Part shown: positions 17,625-26,815 of the stretch, piece after piece
Layout of the letters: each line of letters starts with the position of its first letter
Position numbering within the stretch: the stretch's first letter is position 1
DNA from: Candidatus Cloacimonadota bacterium
Lineage (GTDB): Bacteria > Cloacimonadota > Cloacimonadia > Cloacimonadales > Cloacimonadaceae
NCBI GenBank assembly: GCA_023228285.1
Contig: JALOBM010000002.1
Coordinates: forward strand, 13,473 to 77,472
Length of the DNA: 64,000 nucleotides
Direction: 5' to 3'
Made by a program: the position numbers and the translations under genes
The notes under the pieces: model-generated
What the model saw: only the letters and a program-made list of their open reading frames with translations
What the model was told of the DNA's origin: nothing
The model's database searches: none

Positions 17625-18134
17625 ATGACAGAACAAAAGAGCAGATCACGCGTTAAATACTACATAGTGGCGGCATTGATCGTCGTTATTGTAGCACTCA
17701 TTTTGGTGGTTCCGCGCTGGAAAGCGTATCAGACGCAAAAGCGAGCGGGAGAAGTTCGAGAAGCCGTGGAGGCATTGCATTCTTATGTGGACAGTTTTTG
17801 GCAGTCACATGGCAGCGCCGGAGGATTTGACCTGGACAGTGCCCTGGTGGAGATCGGTTTAAAGAATAAAGTTATTGAAAACTGGGATTTTGCCATTGCC
17901 TGGAAATCTTCGGATATCTACACTACCCAGATGGTGGAAAAGCTGAAGAATGTGAATGAAAACGAATTGGTGTTTGTAGCTCCCTACAAGATTATCATGG
18001 CAGTAGCTACCACCAAAAACCCCGTCGGTGAAGGCAGAAAGCTATGGTTTGATGGCGATAACAATAGCTATCACGGCTTTGGCGCAGATGATAAGATCGA
18101 ACCCGACTGGAACAGAATCTTTCCCAATCCGTGA
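17625..18134 (+). CDS. pilin-like single-helix protein lacking a prepilin cleavage site
   Basis: A 169-residue protein beginning at ATG 17625, with GGAG six bases upstream; two earlier in-frame starts lack this. A basic N-terminus (RSRVK) precedes a 21-residue hydrophobic helix (about 12-32) that continues into an amphipathic helix ending LHSYVDSFWQS, then a soluble domain with NPVGEGRKLWFDGDNNSYHGFG near the end. The overall plan (N-terminal helix, long spine, small C-terminal domain with short polar loops) resembles type IV pilins or pseudopilins, but no G/A-F-T-L-I-E prepilin motif is present, so it would stay membrane-anchored. Function unknown; ends three bases before the convergent helicase gene. 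Confidence 0.7.
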   Translation: MTEQKSRSRVKYYIVAALIVVIVALILVVPRWKAYQTQKRAGEVREAVEALHSYVDSFWQSHGSAGGFDLDSALVEIGLKNKVIENWDFAIAWKSSDIYTTQMVEKLKNVNENELVFVAPYKIIMAVATTKNPVGEGRKLWFDGDNNSYHGFGADDKIEPDWNRIFPNP

Positions 18135-18137
18135 TAT

Positions 18138-21100
18138 TTAGTAAGAAAACAGGCCTTTAAGCTCTTCAAGACTCATCGATTTCAATACTCCCGTACCACC
18201 TTCGATTACTTCATTGAAGAGCTCTATTTTGTTCTTTTGTAAGGACAGTATTTTCTCTTCCACGCTGGCTTTGGTAATCAGCCTGAATACCTGTACTTTC
18301 CTGGTTTGTCCGATGCGGTGAGTGCGGTCGATAGCTTGATTTTCCACCATGGGATTCCACCAGGGGTCATACAAGATCACAGTGTCTGCAGCAGTCAGAT
18401 TCAAGCCGGTACCTCCCGTCTTCAGGCTGATAAGAAACAGACGGATGTCTTCATCATGTTCAAAAGCTGCCACTTGCTCCGCCCGATCCCGGGTTTTGCC
18501 ATCCAGATAGCTATACTTCACTCCCAAATCGTCAAACACCTTTCTGATGATCTGCAGCATCTGCACAAACTGGGAAAAGACAAGGATCTTGTGTCCTGCG
18601 GAGATAGCGTCTTGCACCAATTCCACCAGCATCTCCAGTTTCGCTGAAAGCTCAGGAACGGGAAGGACATCGCTATTGGCCAGATGCGGATGATTACATA
18701 CCTGACGCAGTTTCGTAAGTGCCGCCAATATGTGTACATAGCTCATTTCTTCGGTAGTACCGGGCATCAGTTTCTTCTGAACGGTATCCAGAATCTGCAG
18801 ATACAATTTCTCTTGAATTGCGCTCATTTTGCACCAGGAGATTTGTTCCTGTTTATCCGGCAGCTCCAGCAACACTTCCTTTTTCACACGGCGCAGCAGG
18901 AAGGGCGAGCATAGCCTGTGCAGAGATTGCCTGGCTTCCCGATCATCCTCCGGTTTCATGTATTTATCTTTGAAGCTTTTCAGGCTACCCATATAACCGG
19001 GCATCAAAAAGTCCATGATGCTCCACAATTCGGTGAGGTTATTCTCTATGGGAGTGCCGGAAAGTGCCATACGGTGGTTTGAATTCAGCTTCTTGATGGC
19101 CTTGGTTCGCAGTGCGGATACGTTTTTGATGTTCTGAGCTTCATCCAGAATCAGCCAATCGAAATGCATGTTTTTCAATTGAGATGCGTCGCTGGAAACC
19201 ATGGAGTAACTCATTATGTACAGCCGGATATTGGGATTTTGCAAAAGCTCGATGCGGTTTGTGGTGTTGCCCTCTACAATTGCGTAAGGTATGTTTGTAT
19301 GAAATTTCTCGATCTCTCCAGCCCAGTTGTAGAGCAGAGTTTTGGGACAAATCACCATGTTGACGCTGTCTTCAGGTGCCATAGCAATCATAGCAAGAGC
19401 CTGAATGGTCTTGCCCAATCCCATCTCGTCTGCCAGTATACCGTTTAGACGATAGTGTTTCAACATGGACAGCCAAGCTACTCCCGACTTCTGATATCCA
19501 CGCAGAATGGTCTGTAAAAAGGAAGGTAATTCCGGACTACGCTTTAGTTTGCGTTCGTGAAGGTCTTCAAACAGGTTTTCCAGATAGTCATCACCAATTA
19601 TTTTGAAAGCAGGATTTTCTTCCCTCAGCCTCTGATAATAGGGCAGATTCAGGATGCGGGCACGATACACCGAATCTGTATCTTTCTGACTGCGCACCAG
19701 CAGGTGATCCACTTCGGAAAATATCTGGGGATTGCTGATGAAGAATATCCTGCCGTCCACTGTGTGCAGAAATTCATCTTTGGACTTGAAGTAGCGGGCA
19801 AGTTCTTCATGACTGAAACGCAAATCCTTATGACGATAGCTGATCTCGTAGCTAAACCAATCGATATCCTCTGTTCTTTGCACGCGGATATCTGCCTCAA
19901 GATGGATCTTGGTAATGAACCTGTTGCTCAGGCTTTCGTCTATGATCAGTTCCCAATCCTGTTCATCAATGCGGAACACTGCTTTTTGCAGAGCGGGAAA
20001 ATCCTCATTTTTAAAGACCAGTTGAGACTTCTGTTCCAGTTGGTTAATCTCCGGAACTGGCAGCATATCCAGCAAGGCTTGCGCTTTGTCCTGCAGATCA
20101 GGTGAGAGATAGAACCAGATTTTGTCGTTCGCATCGCCCCCTCGATACACGCTATTCACCAGGGATTTACGGTACTTCAACGCACTCAGCGGCAATTCGT
20201 AACTATCCTCATACACCAAAAAGCCATCGATCAGGATGTCTTCACCCAAAGCCTTTACATAGAGCCTGCCTTTGGGCTTGCTGTACATGATTCTCGGCAG
20301 TTCTATGGATTCGCTGAAATCCAGATAGATATCCTGACGGGATAGTTCGTTGTGCACTATACTGCGGTAGTACACCAGATCCTTAGCCGTGATCTGCATT
20401 TCCCGCTTGAAGATGGCATCGATTATGGGTTCTTTGAAAGGAAGCCATACTTTATGAATCCTGTTACGGAAGAAAAGCCAGGTGGGATAACCCGAAAACC
20501 AAGCTGATACTTCATCAACCAGCACTGGAAAGAGATTGTAGTTCGTTTTCCCGGCTTTGTCTATCCGTAGAGCCAGCGGATAGGGCTGAGCTGCAAAGGT
20601 AAGCTCCTCATTGGTCTCTTTCACAAAGAGCCTTCCGGACATCTGCTCCAGATGCATCAGCAGTTCTGCAAATTGAGCTTTAGGTATCGACCAATTTTGA
20701 TTCTTAACACTGTAATGGATGCCGGATTTTGCCATGTATTCAAAGAAAGCCAGCTGAAAGTAGTCGAAGACCCGATAGTTTTCTACCAGCTCCTCGCTGA
20801 AGTATTCATAATCTTTCAGCATCTTCAGTAATGACGGCACATCCACATCCTCCAGACCCTGATGATAAATGCGAATCTTTGCGGAGCTGGGATTGTATAT
20901 GTTTTCAAATAGAAGCTTGAAGCGGTGAGCACTGTCTATCCAGCGGAGATTTCCTCTCAGACAGTCCGAATCGCAGGTTTGCACCAGTTCTTCTTTCAGG
21001 ATGTCATCGGAGATGAAGTTGTAGGAATAGCGCAGTAAAGACAGGTAGTGACGGCAGCTTTCGTCGTGACCGCATTCTGCACATTGATAAGATAGGATGC

Positions 21101-21308
21101 GTTTCTCGCGAGGATCGTAGTGCACTTCCACCCAGGCGCTGAAATACTCGCGTTTGTCCCGGCTGGGGTAAAAGCGCAATATCACATTATCGGATTCATC
21201 CAAAGTGTGCCAATGCCACAAATCTCCATCTTCAAGCAGAATAACAGCATGATTGAAATACCAGCTATTGGACTTGTCGTGGTAATCTTTGCTGAAAAGC
21301 CGAGCCAT
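18138..21308 (-). CDS. SNF2-family helicase with SWIM-like zinc finger
   Basis: A 1056-residue Swi2/Snf2 ATPase. Near residues 73-85 the pattern C-x2-C-x5-C-x-H (QCAECGHDESCRHYL) is a variant SWIM zinc finger; a long bacterial-type middle region follows. The motor occupies about 600-1056: motif I ADEMGLGKTIQ near 630, motif II DEAQ near 720, motif III ALSGTPIENN, and the C-terminal helicase motifs KTGGTGLNLTAAD, DPWWNPMVENQAIDR and HRIGQTRKV. It is a DNA translocase or remodeller rather than a strand-separating helicase. It is a single-gene unit, with two repeat types in the gap behind its start. Confidence 0.95.
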   Translation of the reverse strand: MARLFSKDYHDKSNSWYFNHAVILLEDGDLWHWHTLDESDNVILRFYPSRDKREYFSAWVEVHYDPREKRILSYQCAECGHDESCRHYLSLLRYSYNFISDDILKEELVQTCDSDCLRGNLRWIDSAHRFKLLFENIYNPSSAKIRIYHQGLEDVDVPSLLKMLKDYEYFSEELVENYRVFDYFQLAFFEYMAKSGIHYSVKNQNWSIPKAQFAELLMHLEQMSGRLFVKETNEELTFAAQPYPLALRIDKAGKTNYNLFPVLVDEVSAWFSGYPTWLFFRNRIHKVWLPFKEPIIDAIFKREMQITAKDLVYYRSIVHNELSRQDIYLDFSESIELPRIMYSKPKGRLYVKALGEDILIDGFLVYEDSYELPLSALKYRKSLVNSVYRGGDANDKIWFYLSPDLQDKAQALLDMLPVPEINQLEQKSQLVFKNEDFPALQKAVFRIDEQDWELIIDESLSNRFITKIHLEADIRVQRTEDIDWFSYEISYRHKDLRFSHEELARYFKSKDEFLHTVDGRIFFISNPQIFSEVDHLLVRSQKDTDSVYRARILNLPYYQRLREENPAFKIIGDDYLENLFEDLHERKLKRSPELPSFLQTILRGYQKSGVAWLSMLKHYRLNGILADEMGLGKTIQALAMIAMAPEDSVNMVICPKTLLYNWAGEIEKFHTNIPYAIVEGNTTNRIELLQNPNIRLYIMSYSMVSSDASQLKNMHFDWLILDEAQNIKNVSALRTKAIKKLNSNHRMALSGTPIENNLTELWSIMDFLMPGYMGSLKSFKDKYMKPEDDREARQSLHRLCSPFLLRRVKKEVLLELPDKQEQISWCKMSAIQEKLYLQILDTVQKKLMPGTTEEMSYVHILAALTKLRQVCNHPHLANSDVLPVPELSAKLEMLVELVQDAISAGHKILVFSQFVQMLQIIRKVFDDLGVKYSYLDGKTRDRAEQVAAFEHDEDIRLFLISLKTGGTGLNLTAADTVILYDPWWNPMVENQAIDRTHRIGQTRKVQVFRLITKASVEEKILSLQKNKIELFNEVIEGGTGVLKSMSLEELKGLFSY

Positions 21309-21500
21309 TTTGCATCCTTTTATGTTAATCTGGTATTAAGGACTTCCATGCGGCTTTTTTGTCAATAGATTTGTTCCTTTTTTTTGCATTTAGGTGAGTA
21401 TTCAATGTGTTATCATTAGCTGTTTTATCCCAAATAATACACTGGTATAATATGACTTGATTCGCTGTGCATTTACTACAGTTTCGCAGTTTTACGAGGG

Positions 21501-21529
21501 GCTCCGCTATCGCAACGCACCCTCGCAAT
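21501..21529 (-). repeat. short dispersed repeat C, copy 2
   Basis: Its reverse complement begins ATTGCGAGGGTGCGT and matches 7873-7900 with three differences and a one-base gap. Confidence 0.5.
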
Positions 21530-21591
21530 ATTCTGTCACTCTCCGGGCTCAGATATCGCCCATGAAGGGCACTGTGTGTGTGGGGGTAACA

Positions 21592-21619
21592 AAACGGCAA
21601 GATGCCGTTTCCACACTAC
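21592..21619 (+). repeat. repeat B hairpin, copy 1
   Basis: AAACGGCAAGATGCCGTTT (21592-21610) is a perfect eight-base-pair hairpin with loop AGA, followed by CCACACTAC. The same unit occurs twice in tandem at 57.5 kb. The palindrome A begins about 100 bases downstream. Confidence 0.65.
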
Positions 21620-21717
21620 GGAGGCAATAATTGTACTTTCACATGTTACAAACATAAAATCAGTGTAAATCCATTTGATATGCTTCATCTGAGTGCTATT
21701 CCTCCTCCCTGCTTCAA

Positions 21718-21797
21718 GCAGTGCCGAAGCAGATATAAAGCCGTTATCAAGCAGTGACCACTCGATGATAACCCGATTATATCTGCTTCGGCACTGC
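21718..21797 (-). repeat. 80-bp palindromic element A, copy 2 (perfect 23-bp arms)
   Basis: The outer arms AAGCAGTGCCGAAGCAGATA... pair perfectly over 23 base pairs (21716-21738 with 21777-21799), and inner arms GTTATCA/TGATAAC pair again around an AGTGACCACT centre. Orientation is set by the asymmetric inner segment, which is inverted relative to the other three copies. It is the best-preserved copy. Confidence 0.8.
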
Positions 21798-21974
21798 TTT
21801 ACGCGAAGAGGGTGGATAGTGACTCCAGCATATTCCGGTTTACCGGGGGACATGTTGCCCTTTATGCTCGTCGATAAGCAAAAGGGATTGGGAAGCGTGG
21901 GATCATCCCATGCTCCATTGTTTTGTATAGCATAATCGATAAATATGAAACATACCGCCTCGATGCGCAAAAGA

Positions 21975-22002
21975 TTGACACACCATCTAGCCTCAATAAT
22001 AT
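21975..22002 (+). promoter_or_regulatory. candidate distal promoter
   Basis: TTGACA (21975-21980), 16-base spacer, TAATAT (21997-22002), the same form as the histidine-kinase promoter. The start would be near 22010, giving a leader of about 210 bases before the membrane-protein gene. Confidence 0.55.
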
Positions 22003-22169
22003 TTGATTACTTCAATATTACAACTCACCATTCCAGTCAGGGTTTATCCTTTATTGGCAATCCACAATTCCAGCTTGTTCTATCTCTGTCATGGATCGCG
22101 TATATCATGTGTGCTTTTTCTTCCCCGATACCCGGAGCAAAGGGAACACTACTGGCAGGCAAACAATAC

Positions 22170-22198
22170 TTGACAGATATTCGACTATTCGGTTTTAT
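22170..22198 (+). promoter_or_regulatory. candidate proximal promoter of the membrane-protein gene
   Basis: TTGACA (22170-22175), 17-base spacer, TTTTAT (22193-22198); predicted start near 22205, 18 bases before the ATG at 22223. Confidence 0.5.
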
Positions 22199-22222
22199 CG
22201 CAAAAACGCTATTGAGGTTACT

Positions 22223-23896
22223 ATGAATCAGCAGAATACACCCAGGGGAGCAAAGCTGGATATAAATATAAAAGCTTTTCGCCTGAAACCATGGCTGGCA
22301 ACTAGTTGCAGTCTGGTACTCGTACTTTATGTGCTTTATTTTCATCTTCCGGTTCTGAATCTCAAGTTCTTGGGCTGGATTCCCACGCTTGCCTTTGTAT
22401 TGTTGCCGCTATGGGGGATGGCCAAACTGCGAAAAGCACTTATGGTGCTCTATGCTTTGATGCTGGTTCTGCTTGTTGTCTTACCGCTGGTTTTCAGTCC
22501 CTTGTTTGTTAGTTCCCACTATCGGAATCTGATCGGTGATGTGCAGGAGAGCAATTTTTCCGAGATGGTCTCGCCCATCGACATGAGCCGTGTACCGATT
22601 ATCGATGAGTATTTTGCGGCTTCTCTCGCAGAAAAAAAGCTGGGGGAAGACTTTGCCTTGGGTAGCCGGGTAGTATTGGGTATTCCCACCATTCAAATGG
22701 TTGATGGAAAGCTATTTTGGGTGGTTCCTCTATTGCACAGCGGATTCTTCAAGTGGCTTGCAAACACAGACAATGGTACTCCGGGATACATCATGGTATC
22801 TGCCACGAATTCCCAGGATATCCGCTTTATCCGCGAAGTGAACGGAAAAGCTCTGAACATAAAGTATCAAAGCAACGCCTATTTCAACCAGGATTTGAAA
22901 CGACACATGTATCTTTCCGGCATCACCGGTGTGGCAATGGCGGGAGATACTTTCGAGATTGATGACAGCGGAGAGCCGTATTGGACCATCACACTATACT
23001 CCAAAAAGATTGGAGTACGCGGCAATGAGGCCTTGGGATTGGTGACCGTGCACGCTTGCACCGGAGACCTCAATTACTATCCGCTGATAAAGACAGAGAA
23101 TGGCTATAGTGATGAATTGATCCCGGATTGGGTTGACCGGGTACAGCCCTCATATTTTGTGATGCCGCAGCTAAATTGGTGGGGAAAATATGTGCGCGGA
23201 TTTTGGAACACTCTGTTTGGCAAAAGAGATATGCTAACTACCACTGCCGGTTACAACATCACATACTCCGCCGATAATCGCAGCTATTTCTATACGGGCA
23301 TGTCCAGCGTGGGAGCGGATGAAGGGACAGTGGGCTTTGCGCTTATCAATACCCGCAACAAAGATACATCACTCTATCTGATCTCGGGAGCCACCGAGCA
23401 GGCGGCAATGCGTTCTGCCGAGGGTAAAGTACAGCAATTCAAGTATTATGCTACCTTCCCCATTTTGGTGAACATGGAAAACGTACCCACTTACTTCATG
23501 ACTCTGAAGGATGCTGCCGGTTTGGTTAAGATGTATTGCTTTGTGTCGGTAAGCGATTTCTCGCTGGTTGGTGTGGGAGAAACCGTGAAGAGTGCCAGAG
23601 AGAGTTATCAGATGAATCTTGCCACCTACGGAAGCTCCGATTCTGCCTTGATAAAAGAGAAAATGAACGTGTCCGAAGGCTATATCGTCAGAATCGCCTC
23701 CGACGTGAAAGATGGCAGAAGCTATTACCACTTCTCTCTGGATAGCCTTCCCGGGACCATCTTCATTGCCACAAGCAATTTAAGCTCCTATCTGCCCCTC
23801 TCCGGCAACGGTGATAGAGTGAGCGTTCAATTTATAGATACGGGATCCAATCATATCAACATCAATAAATTTACAAATCTGAGCCTTGAGAAATAG
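22223..23896 (+). CDS. membrane protein with large extracytoplasmic domain, function unknown
   Basis: A 557-residue protein starting at ATG 22223 with GAGG five bases upstream; the frame extends 44 codons further up but that part crosses the promoter. Three or four hydrophobic helices lie within residues 25-115 (WLATSCSLVLVLYVLYF, WIPTLAFVLLPLWGM, LMVLYALMLVLLVVLPLVF), followed by about 440 soluble residues. That domain contains KLFWVVPLLHSGFFKW, GTPGYIMVSATNS, EPYWTITLY and RGNEALGLVTVHACTGDL; the last part resembles a PepSY-like strand pattern. Similar proteins exist as unnamed multi-pass proteins in other anaerobes, but I cannot name the family. Single gene, followed by a hairpin. Confidence 0.75.
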   Translation: MNQQNTPRGAKLDINIKAFRLKPWLATSCSLVLVLYVLYFHLPVLNLKFLGWIPTLAFVLLPLWGMAKLRKALMVLYALMLVLLVVLPLVFSPLFVSSHYRNLIGDVQESNFSEMVSPIDMSRVPIIDEYFAASLAEKKLGEDFALGSRVVLGIPTIQMVDGKLFWVVPLLHSGFFKWLANTDNGTPGYIMVSATNSQDIRFIREVNGKALNIKYQSNAYFNQDLKRHMYLSGITGVAMAGDTFEIDDSGEPYWTITLYSKKIGVRGNEALGLVTVHACTGDLNYYPLIKTENGYSDELIPDWVDRVQPSYFVMPQLNWWGKYVRGFWNTLFGKRDMLTTTAGYNITYSADNRSYFYTGMSSVGADEGTVGFALINTRNKDTSLYLISGATEQAAMRSAEGKVQQFKYYATFPILVNMENVPTYFMTLKDAAGLVKMYCFVSVSDFSLVGVGETVKSARESYQMNLATYGSSDSALIKEKMNVSEGYIVRIASDVKDGRSYYHFSLDSLPGTIFIATSNLSSYLPLSGNGDRVSVQFIDTGSNHININKFTNLSLEK

Positions 23897-23965
23897 AGTA
23901 ACCGGATTCCCTGCTCTTCCAGTGTTGAGTTTCGGTGGCGTCCAGTTTCGGCCAGACACTCCACA

Positions 23966-23991
23966 TGATGCAAGGAAAGTGCATTGCATCA
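23966..23991 (+). repeat. hairpin between genes
   Basis: TGATGCAA (23966-23973), ten-base loop, TTGCATCA (23984-23991). A T-rich stretch follows only after about 15 bases, so it is a doubtful terminator of the preceding gene. Confidence 0.35.
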
Positions 23992-24075
23992 GGTATATCT
24001 CTGCTTTTTACTTTTTTTACTTGCCATCAAGCTGCTGGTTTTAGATTATGCCTTCAAGAATGATTAGGAGGAAAA

Positions 24076-24948
24076 ATGAAAGGACTTAAACGCTTGGGAT
24101 TCTACCTATTGTTGAATCTCTTGGTAGTGTCCATGTTGAGCATCATACTGGCCTTTGTGCCAATGCCCCAAAATCAGGTAATCAGCCTGCTGATATTTTG
24201 TGCCATTTTTGGTTTTGTGGGATCCTTTATCTCCCTTGCCCTTAGCAAGTTCATGGCCAAGAAAGCCTATAGGATACAATTGATCGATGCCTCCGTGCAG
24301 AACAGCCAGGCAAAGTATGTGTATGACACAGTGCAAGCTCTGGCACAGGCAGCTGGAGTAAAGAATCCCGAAGTGGGTATATATCCTTCAAACGATGTCA
24401 ATGCCTTTGCCACGGGAGCATCCCGCAATAGCTCTCTGATCGCTTTTTCCAGCGGCTTGGTAAACACACTCTCGGAGGATGAGATTGCTGCTGTGGCAGC
24501 ACACGAAATGACTCATGTCTCTGAAGGTGACATGGTTTCCATGACCCTCGTGATGGGCCTGATCAACACTTTCGTGATGTTTGGCGCACGCCTTGTAGCC
24601 ACCATCCTGGACAGCGCCCTAAGAGGCGATCGCAGACGCGGAGGATTGGGCTACTTCGGTTATTACCTCATGGTAATCTTACTGCAAAACGTACTGATGT
24701 TTTTGGCGATGATCCCCGCATCATACTACTCCCGTTACAGAGAATACCGTGCAGACAAAGGAGCCGCAGGACTGACAAATCCGGGAGCAATGATCGCAGC
24801 GTTGGAAAAGATCGACCGTTACTACAGTCAGGATAAACGGCAGGATAGCTTTGCCATGGCCAAGATCAACAGCAGGAAAGCCGCATCACTATTTGCTACT
24901 CACCCCAGCATAAGCGATAGAATCACACGTTTGAGTAACCTATTGTGA
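24076..24948 (+). CDS. htpX: membrane zinc metalloprotease HtpX (M48)
   Basis: A 290-residue inner-membrane protease of quality control. Two N-terminal helices (residues 9-29 and 36-58) precede the catalytic domain with HEMTH at 143-147 and the third ligand region REYRADKGAA near 224; two further hydrophobic stretches lie between them. GASRNSSLIAFSSGL and ATHPSISDRI are family hallmarks. It should degrade misfolded membrane proteins, the motif set being complete. AGGAGG stands seven bases before the ATG. Its TGA overlaps the GTG start of the methyltransferase gene, so the two are coupled. Confidence 0.95.
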   Translation: MKGLKRLGFYLLLNLLVVSMLSIILAFVPMPQNQVISLLIFCAIFGFVGSFISLALSKFMAKKAYRIQLIDASVQNSQAKYVYDTVQALAQAAGVKNPEVGIYPSNDVNAFATGASRNSSLIAFSSGLVNTLSEDEIAAVAAHEMTHVSEGDMVSMTLVMGLINTFVMFGARLVATILDSALRGDRRRGGLGYFGYYLMVILLQNVLMFLAMIPASYYSRYREYRADKGAAGLTNPGAMIAALEKIDRYYSQDKRQDSFAMAKINSRKAASLFATHPSISDRITRLSNLL

Positions 24949-26267
24949 TTATCGAAAAACTAAACATAGAGAAGATAGCCATGGGTGGCATGGGACTGGG
25001 ATTTCATGGTGGTAAAGCGATCTTTGTGGCCAATACTGCCATTGGCGATAATGTGGATGTGCAGATCTTTCTGGACAAGAAAGATCATGCCTTTGCTAAA
25101 GTGACACAGTATCATGAACGAGGTGCTGGAGTTATCCCTTCCGGCTGTAGTGCTTTTGATGCATCGGAACCCTGCGGGGGCTGCGATTGGCTGATGTTGG
25201 ATTATCCCACTCAGTTGCAATACAAGGATATGCTGTTGCGAGACCTCTTCAAAGATCACCTGGAAGTGTACAGCGGGATGGAGGCTTCGGAGCTTCAACG
25301 TAATTACCGAAACAAAGTATTTATGCCCGTAGGCGCAGAATCCTATGGCATTTATGCGCGATACAGCCACAGCATAGTAAAGCATGAAAGCTGTTTGAAC
25401 CATCCCCCCGTTTTCGACGATATTGCCAAGACACTGTATCAGCTGTGCGAAAAGGCAAAGGTAGAACCCTATAACGAGCAGGATCACAGCGGTTGTTTGC
25501 GCCACATCGGCTTACGCTGCAACAAAGACCAAAGTGAAATTTTGCTTATTCTGGTATGCCGTTCGGCACGCTTACCATTCTCGAAAACCATCGTGAGAGG
25601 CATCACCGACGCCTTCCCCATGGTTACCGGCATTGTGCAAAACATCAATCGCGACCGCGGCAATGTGATCCTGGGCCAAGAAGAAAAGCTTTTGTATGGC
25701 AAAAGCTATCTCTGCGACACTCTTGCGGATATCCGCTTTGAGATCAATTACCGCAGCTTTTGGCAGATCAACAGCGGCAGCATGGAAAAGATACTGTGTG
25801 CCATGAGAGCCTGGATGAAGCCGCATTACAAAGTAATTGATGCATATTGCGGCATGGGTGCCATTGGCTTGGGTTTGGCAAGTGAGATTGCGCAAGTATT
25901 GGGTATCGAAGAAAGCCCGGAAGCTATCCGTGATGCCAAAAGGAACGCCGAGAACAACGGTTTTGACAAAGTTCAGTACATCTGCGGTAAATTCGAACAG
26001 AAGTTTGATGAATCTATCCGAAGCTTCGAAGCCGATTGCATCATTCTGGATCCTCCCCGCAGCGGTGTTCCGGAAAGCACGCTATGGTCGATCAAAAGAG
26101 CCGGTATCCCCCGCATCATATATCTCAGTTGCTCGCCGATGAGTCTGGCGAGAGACCTCCGGATATTGTTGCAAGACGGAAAGTATAAGTTGTTGAATCT
26201 TGGCGGCTTCGATATGTTTCCAAACACCTGGCACATCGAGAGCCTTGCCGTTCTTGAAAGAATATGA
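24945..26267 (+). CDS. 23S rRNA m5U methyltransferase, RumA/RlmD type
   Basis: A 440-residue SAM-dependent RNA uracil-C5 methyltransferase. It begins with a TRAM domain (1-58), followed by iron-sulfur cysteines C68, C77, C80 and C150 as in RlmD. The Rossmann domain shows DAYCGMGAIGLGLA, the catalytic LDPPRSG motif and the nucleophile cysteine in IYLSCSPMSLARDL. The site (U1939 for RlmD, or U747/54 in relatives) cannot be told from sequence. GTG start at 24945 overlaps the htpX stop (GTGA). The next gene overlaps by four bases. Confidence 0.9.
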   Translation: MIIEKLNIEKIAMGGMGLGFHGGKAIFVANTAIGDNVDVQIFLDKKDHAFAKVTQYHERGAGVIPSGCSAFDASEPCGGCDWLMLDYPTQLQYKDMLLRDLFKDHLEVYSGMEASELQRNYRNKVFMPVGAESYGIYARYSHSIVKHESCLNHPPVFDDIAKTLYQLCEKAKVEPYNEQDHSGCLRHIGLRCNKDQSEILLILVCRSARLPFSKTIVRGITDAFPMVTGIVQNINRDRGNVILGQEEKLLYGKSYLCDTLADIRFEINYRSFWQINSGSMEKILCAMRAWMKPHYKVIDAYCGMGAIGLGLASEIAQVLGIEESPEAIRDAKRNAENNGFDKVQYICGKFEQKFDESIRSFEADCIILDPPRSGVPESTLWSIKRAGIPRIIYLSCSPMSLARDLRILLQDGKYKLLNLGGFDMFPNTWHIESLAVLERI

Positions 26268-26689
26268 ACAAATCCCTCTGGCTACTGCTTGTCCTGCTCA
26301 GCTTTCTTTTGCAGAGTTGCGATCTTGACAACGAAGAAAGCTTTGGCCAGAAAGAGATTCGCGACATTTTATATGACATTTCGATGGATTTTAACCTTGG
26401 CAATTCCTTTGGCATCATGGATCACGTACACCAAGAGTATCGCCATGATGGGCAGATATCCTGGCATCTGAATGAAGAGATCAACCGGCGCCGAGACCGC
26501 TTTCAGCTCTTGGAAATAGAAGTACTATACATTGAAATCAAAGGAGATTACGCGGTTGCCTATACACGGGATCACTATCAATCCAGTATCGAACAGGTTA
26601 CCTACAATGAACCGGAAGACAGCGGATACTTTTCCTACTTTTTCTACACCAACGGCACGTGGTTGATCTATGGCAATCAAAGATGGTAG
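26264..26689 (+). CDS. small lipoprotein, NTF2-like
   Basis: A 141-residue protein whose signal peptide ends in a lipobox (LLQSC, cysteine about residue 19). The mature part alternates an N-terminal helix with a four-strand sheet (LLEIEVLYIEIKGDYAVAYTRD, then GYFSYFFYTNGTWLIYGNQRW), the layout of NTF2/SnoaL-like domains. No catalytic function can be assigned. Its ATG overlaps the TGA of the methyltransferase gene, forming the end of the htpX operon. Confidence 0.75.
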   Translation: MNKSLWLLLVLLSFLLQSCDLDNEESFGQKEIRDILYDISMDFNLGNSFGIMDHVHQEYRHDGQISWHLNEEINRRRDRFQLLEIEVLYIEIKGDYAVAYTRDHYQSSIEQVTYNEPEDSGYFSYFFYTNGTWLIYGNQRW

Positions 26690-26815
26690 ATTCCCTTCCG
26701 ACAATGTACCCTACAAAACAAATATCACTGGTTTCAGAGGCTTTTAGATTGACACTTTTAGCACCTTGAAATGTCGTGTTACTATTATAGCTAAGTTCAA
26801 ACGAAGAGAGGAATT

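Larger units (their letters stand above)
21309..22222. other. 914-bp divergent gap carrying three repeat types and two promoters
   Basis: The longest gap in the window. In order it holds repeat C (21501-21529, inverted), repeat B (21592-21619), the 80-bp palindrome A (21718-21797), and two plus-strand promoters (21975-22002 and 22170-22198). Reading frames crossing it lack family resemblance or run through the palindrome, so I call no gene. Confidence 0.6.

Noticed and set aside
21340-21367. Minus-strand promoter with TTGACA before the SNF2 gene
   Set aside because: The -35 box is perfect but the best -10 (TTAATA) is 20 bases away; not listed as a feature.
21536-21970. 144-codon minus-strand frame in the 21.3-22.2 kb gap
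   Set aside because: It runs through repeat B and the palindrome; its amino-acid content looks random.
21945-22226. 93-codon plus-strand frame before the membrane-protein gene
   Set aside because: Overlaps both candidate promoters and has no ribosome site; probably chance.
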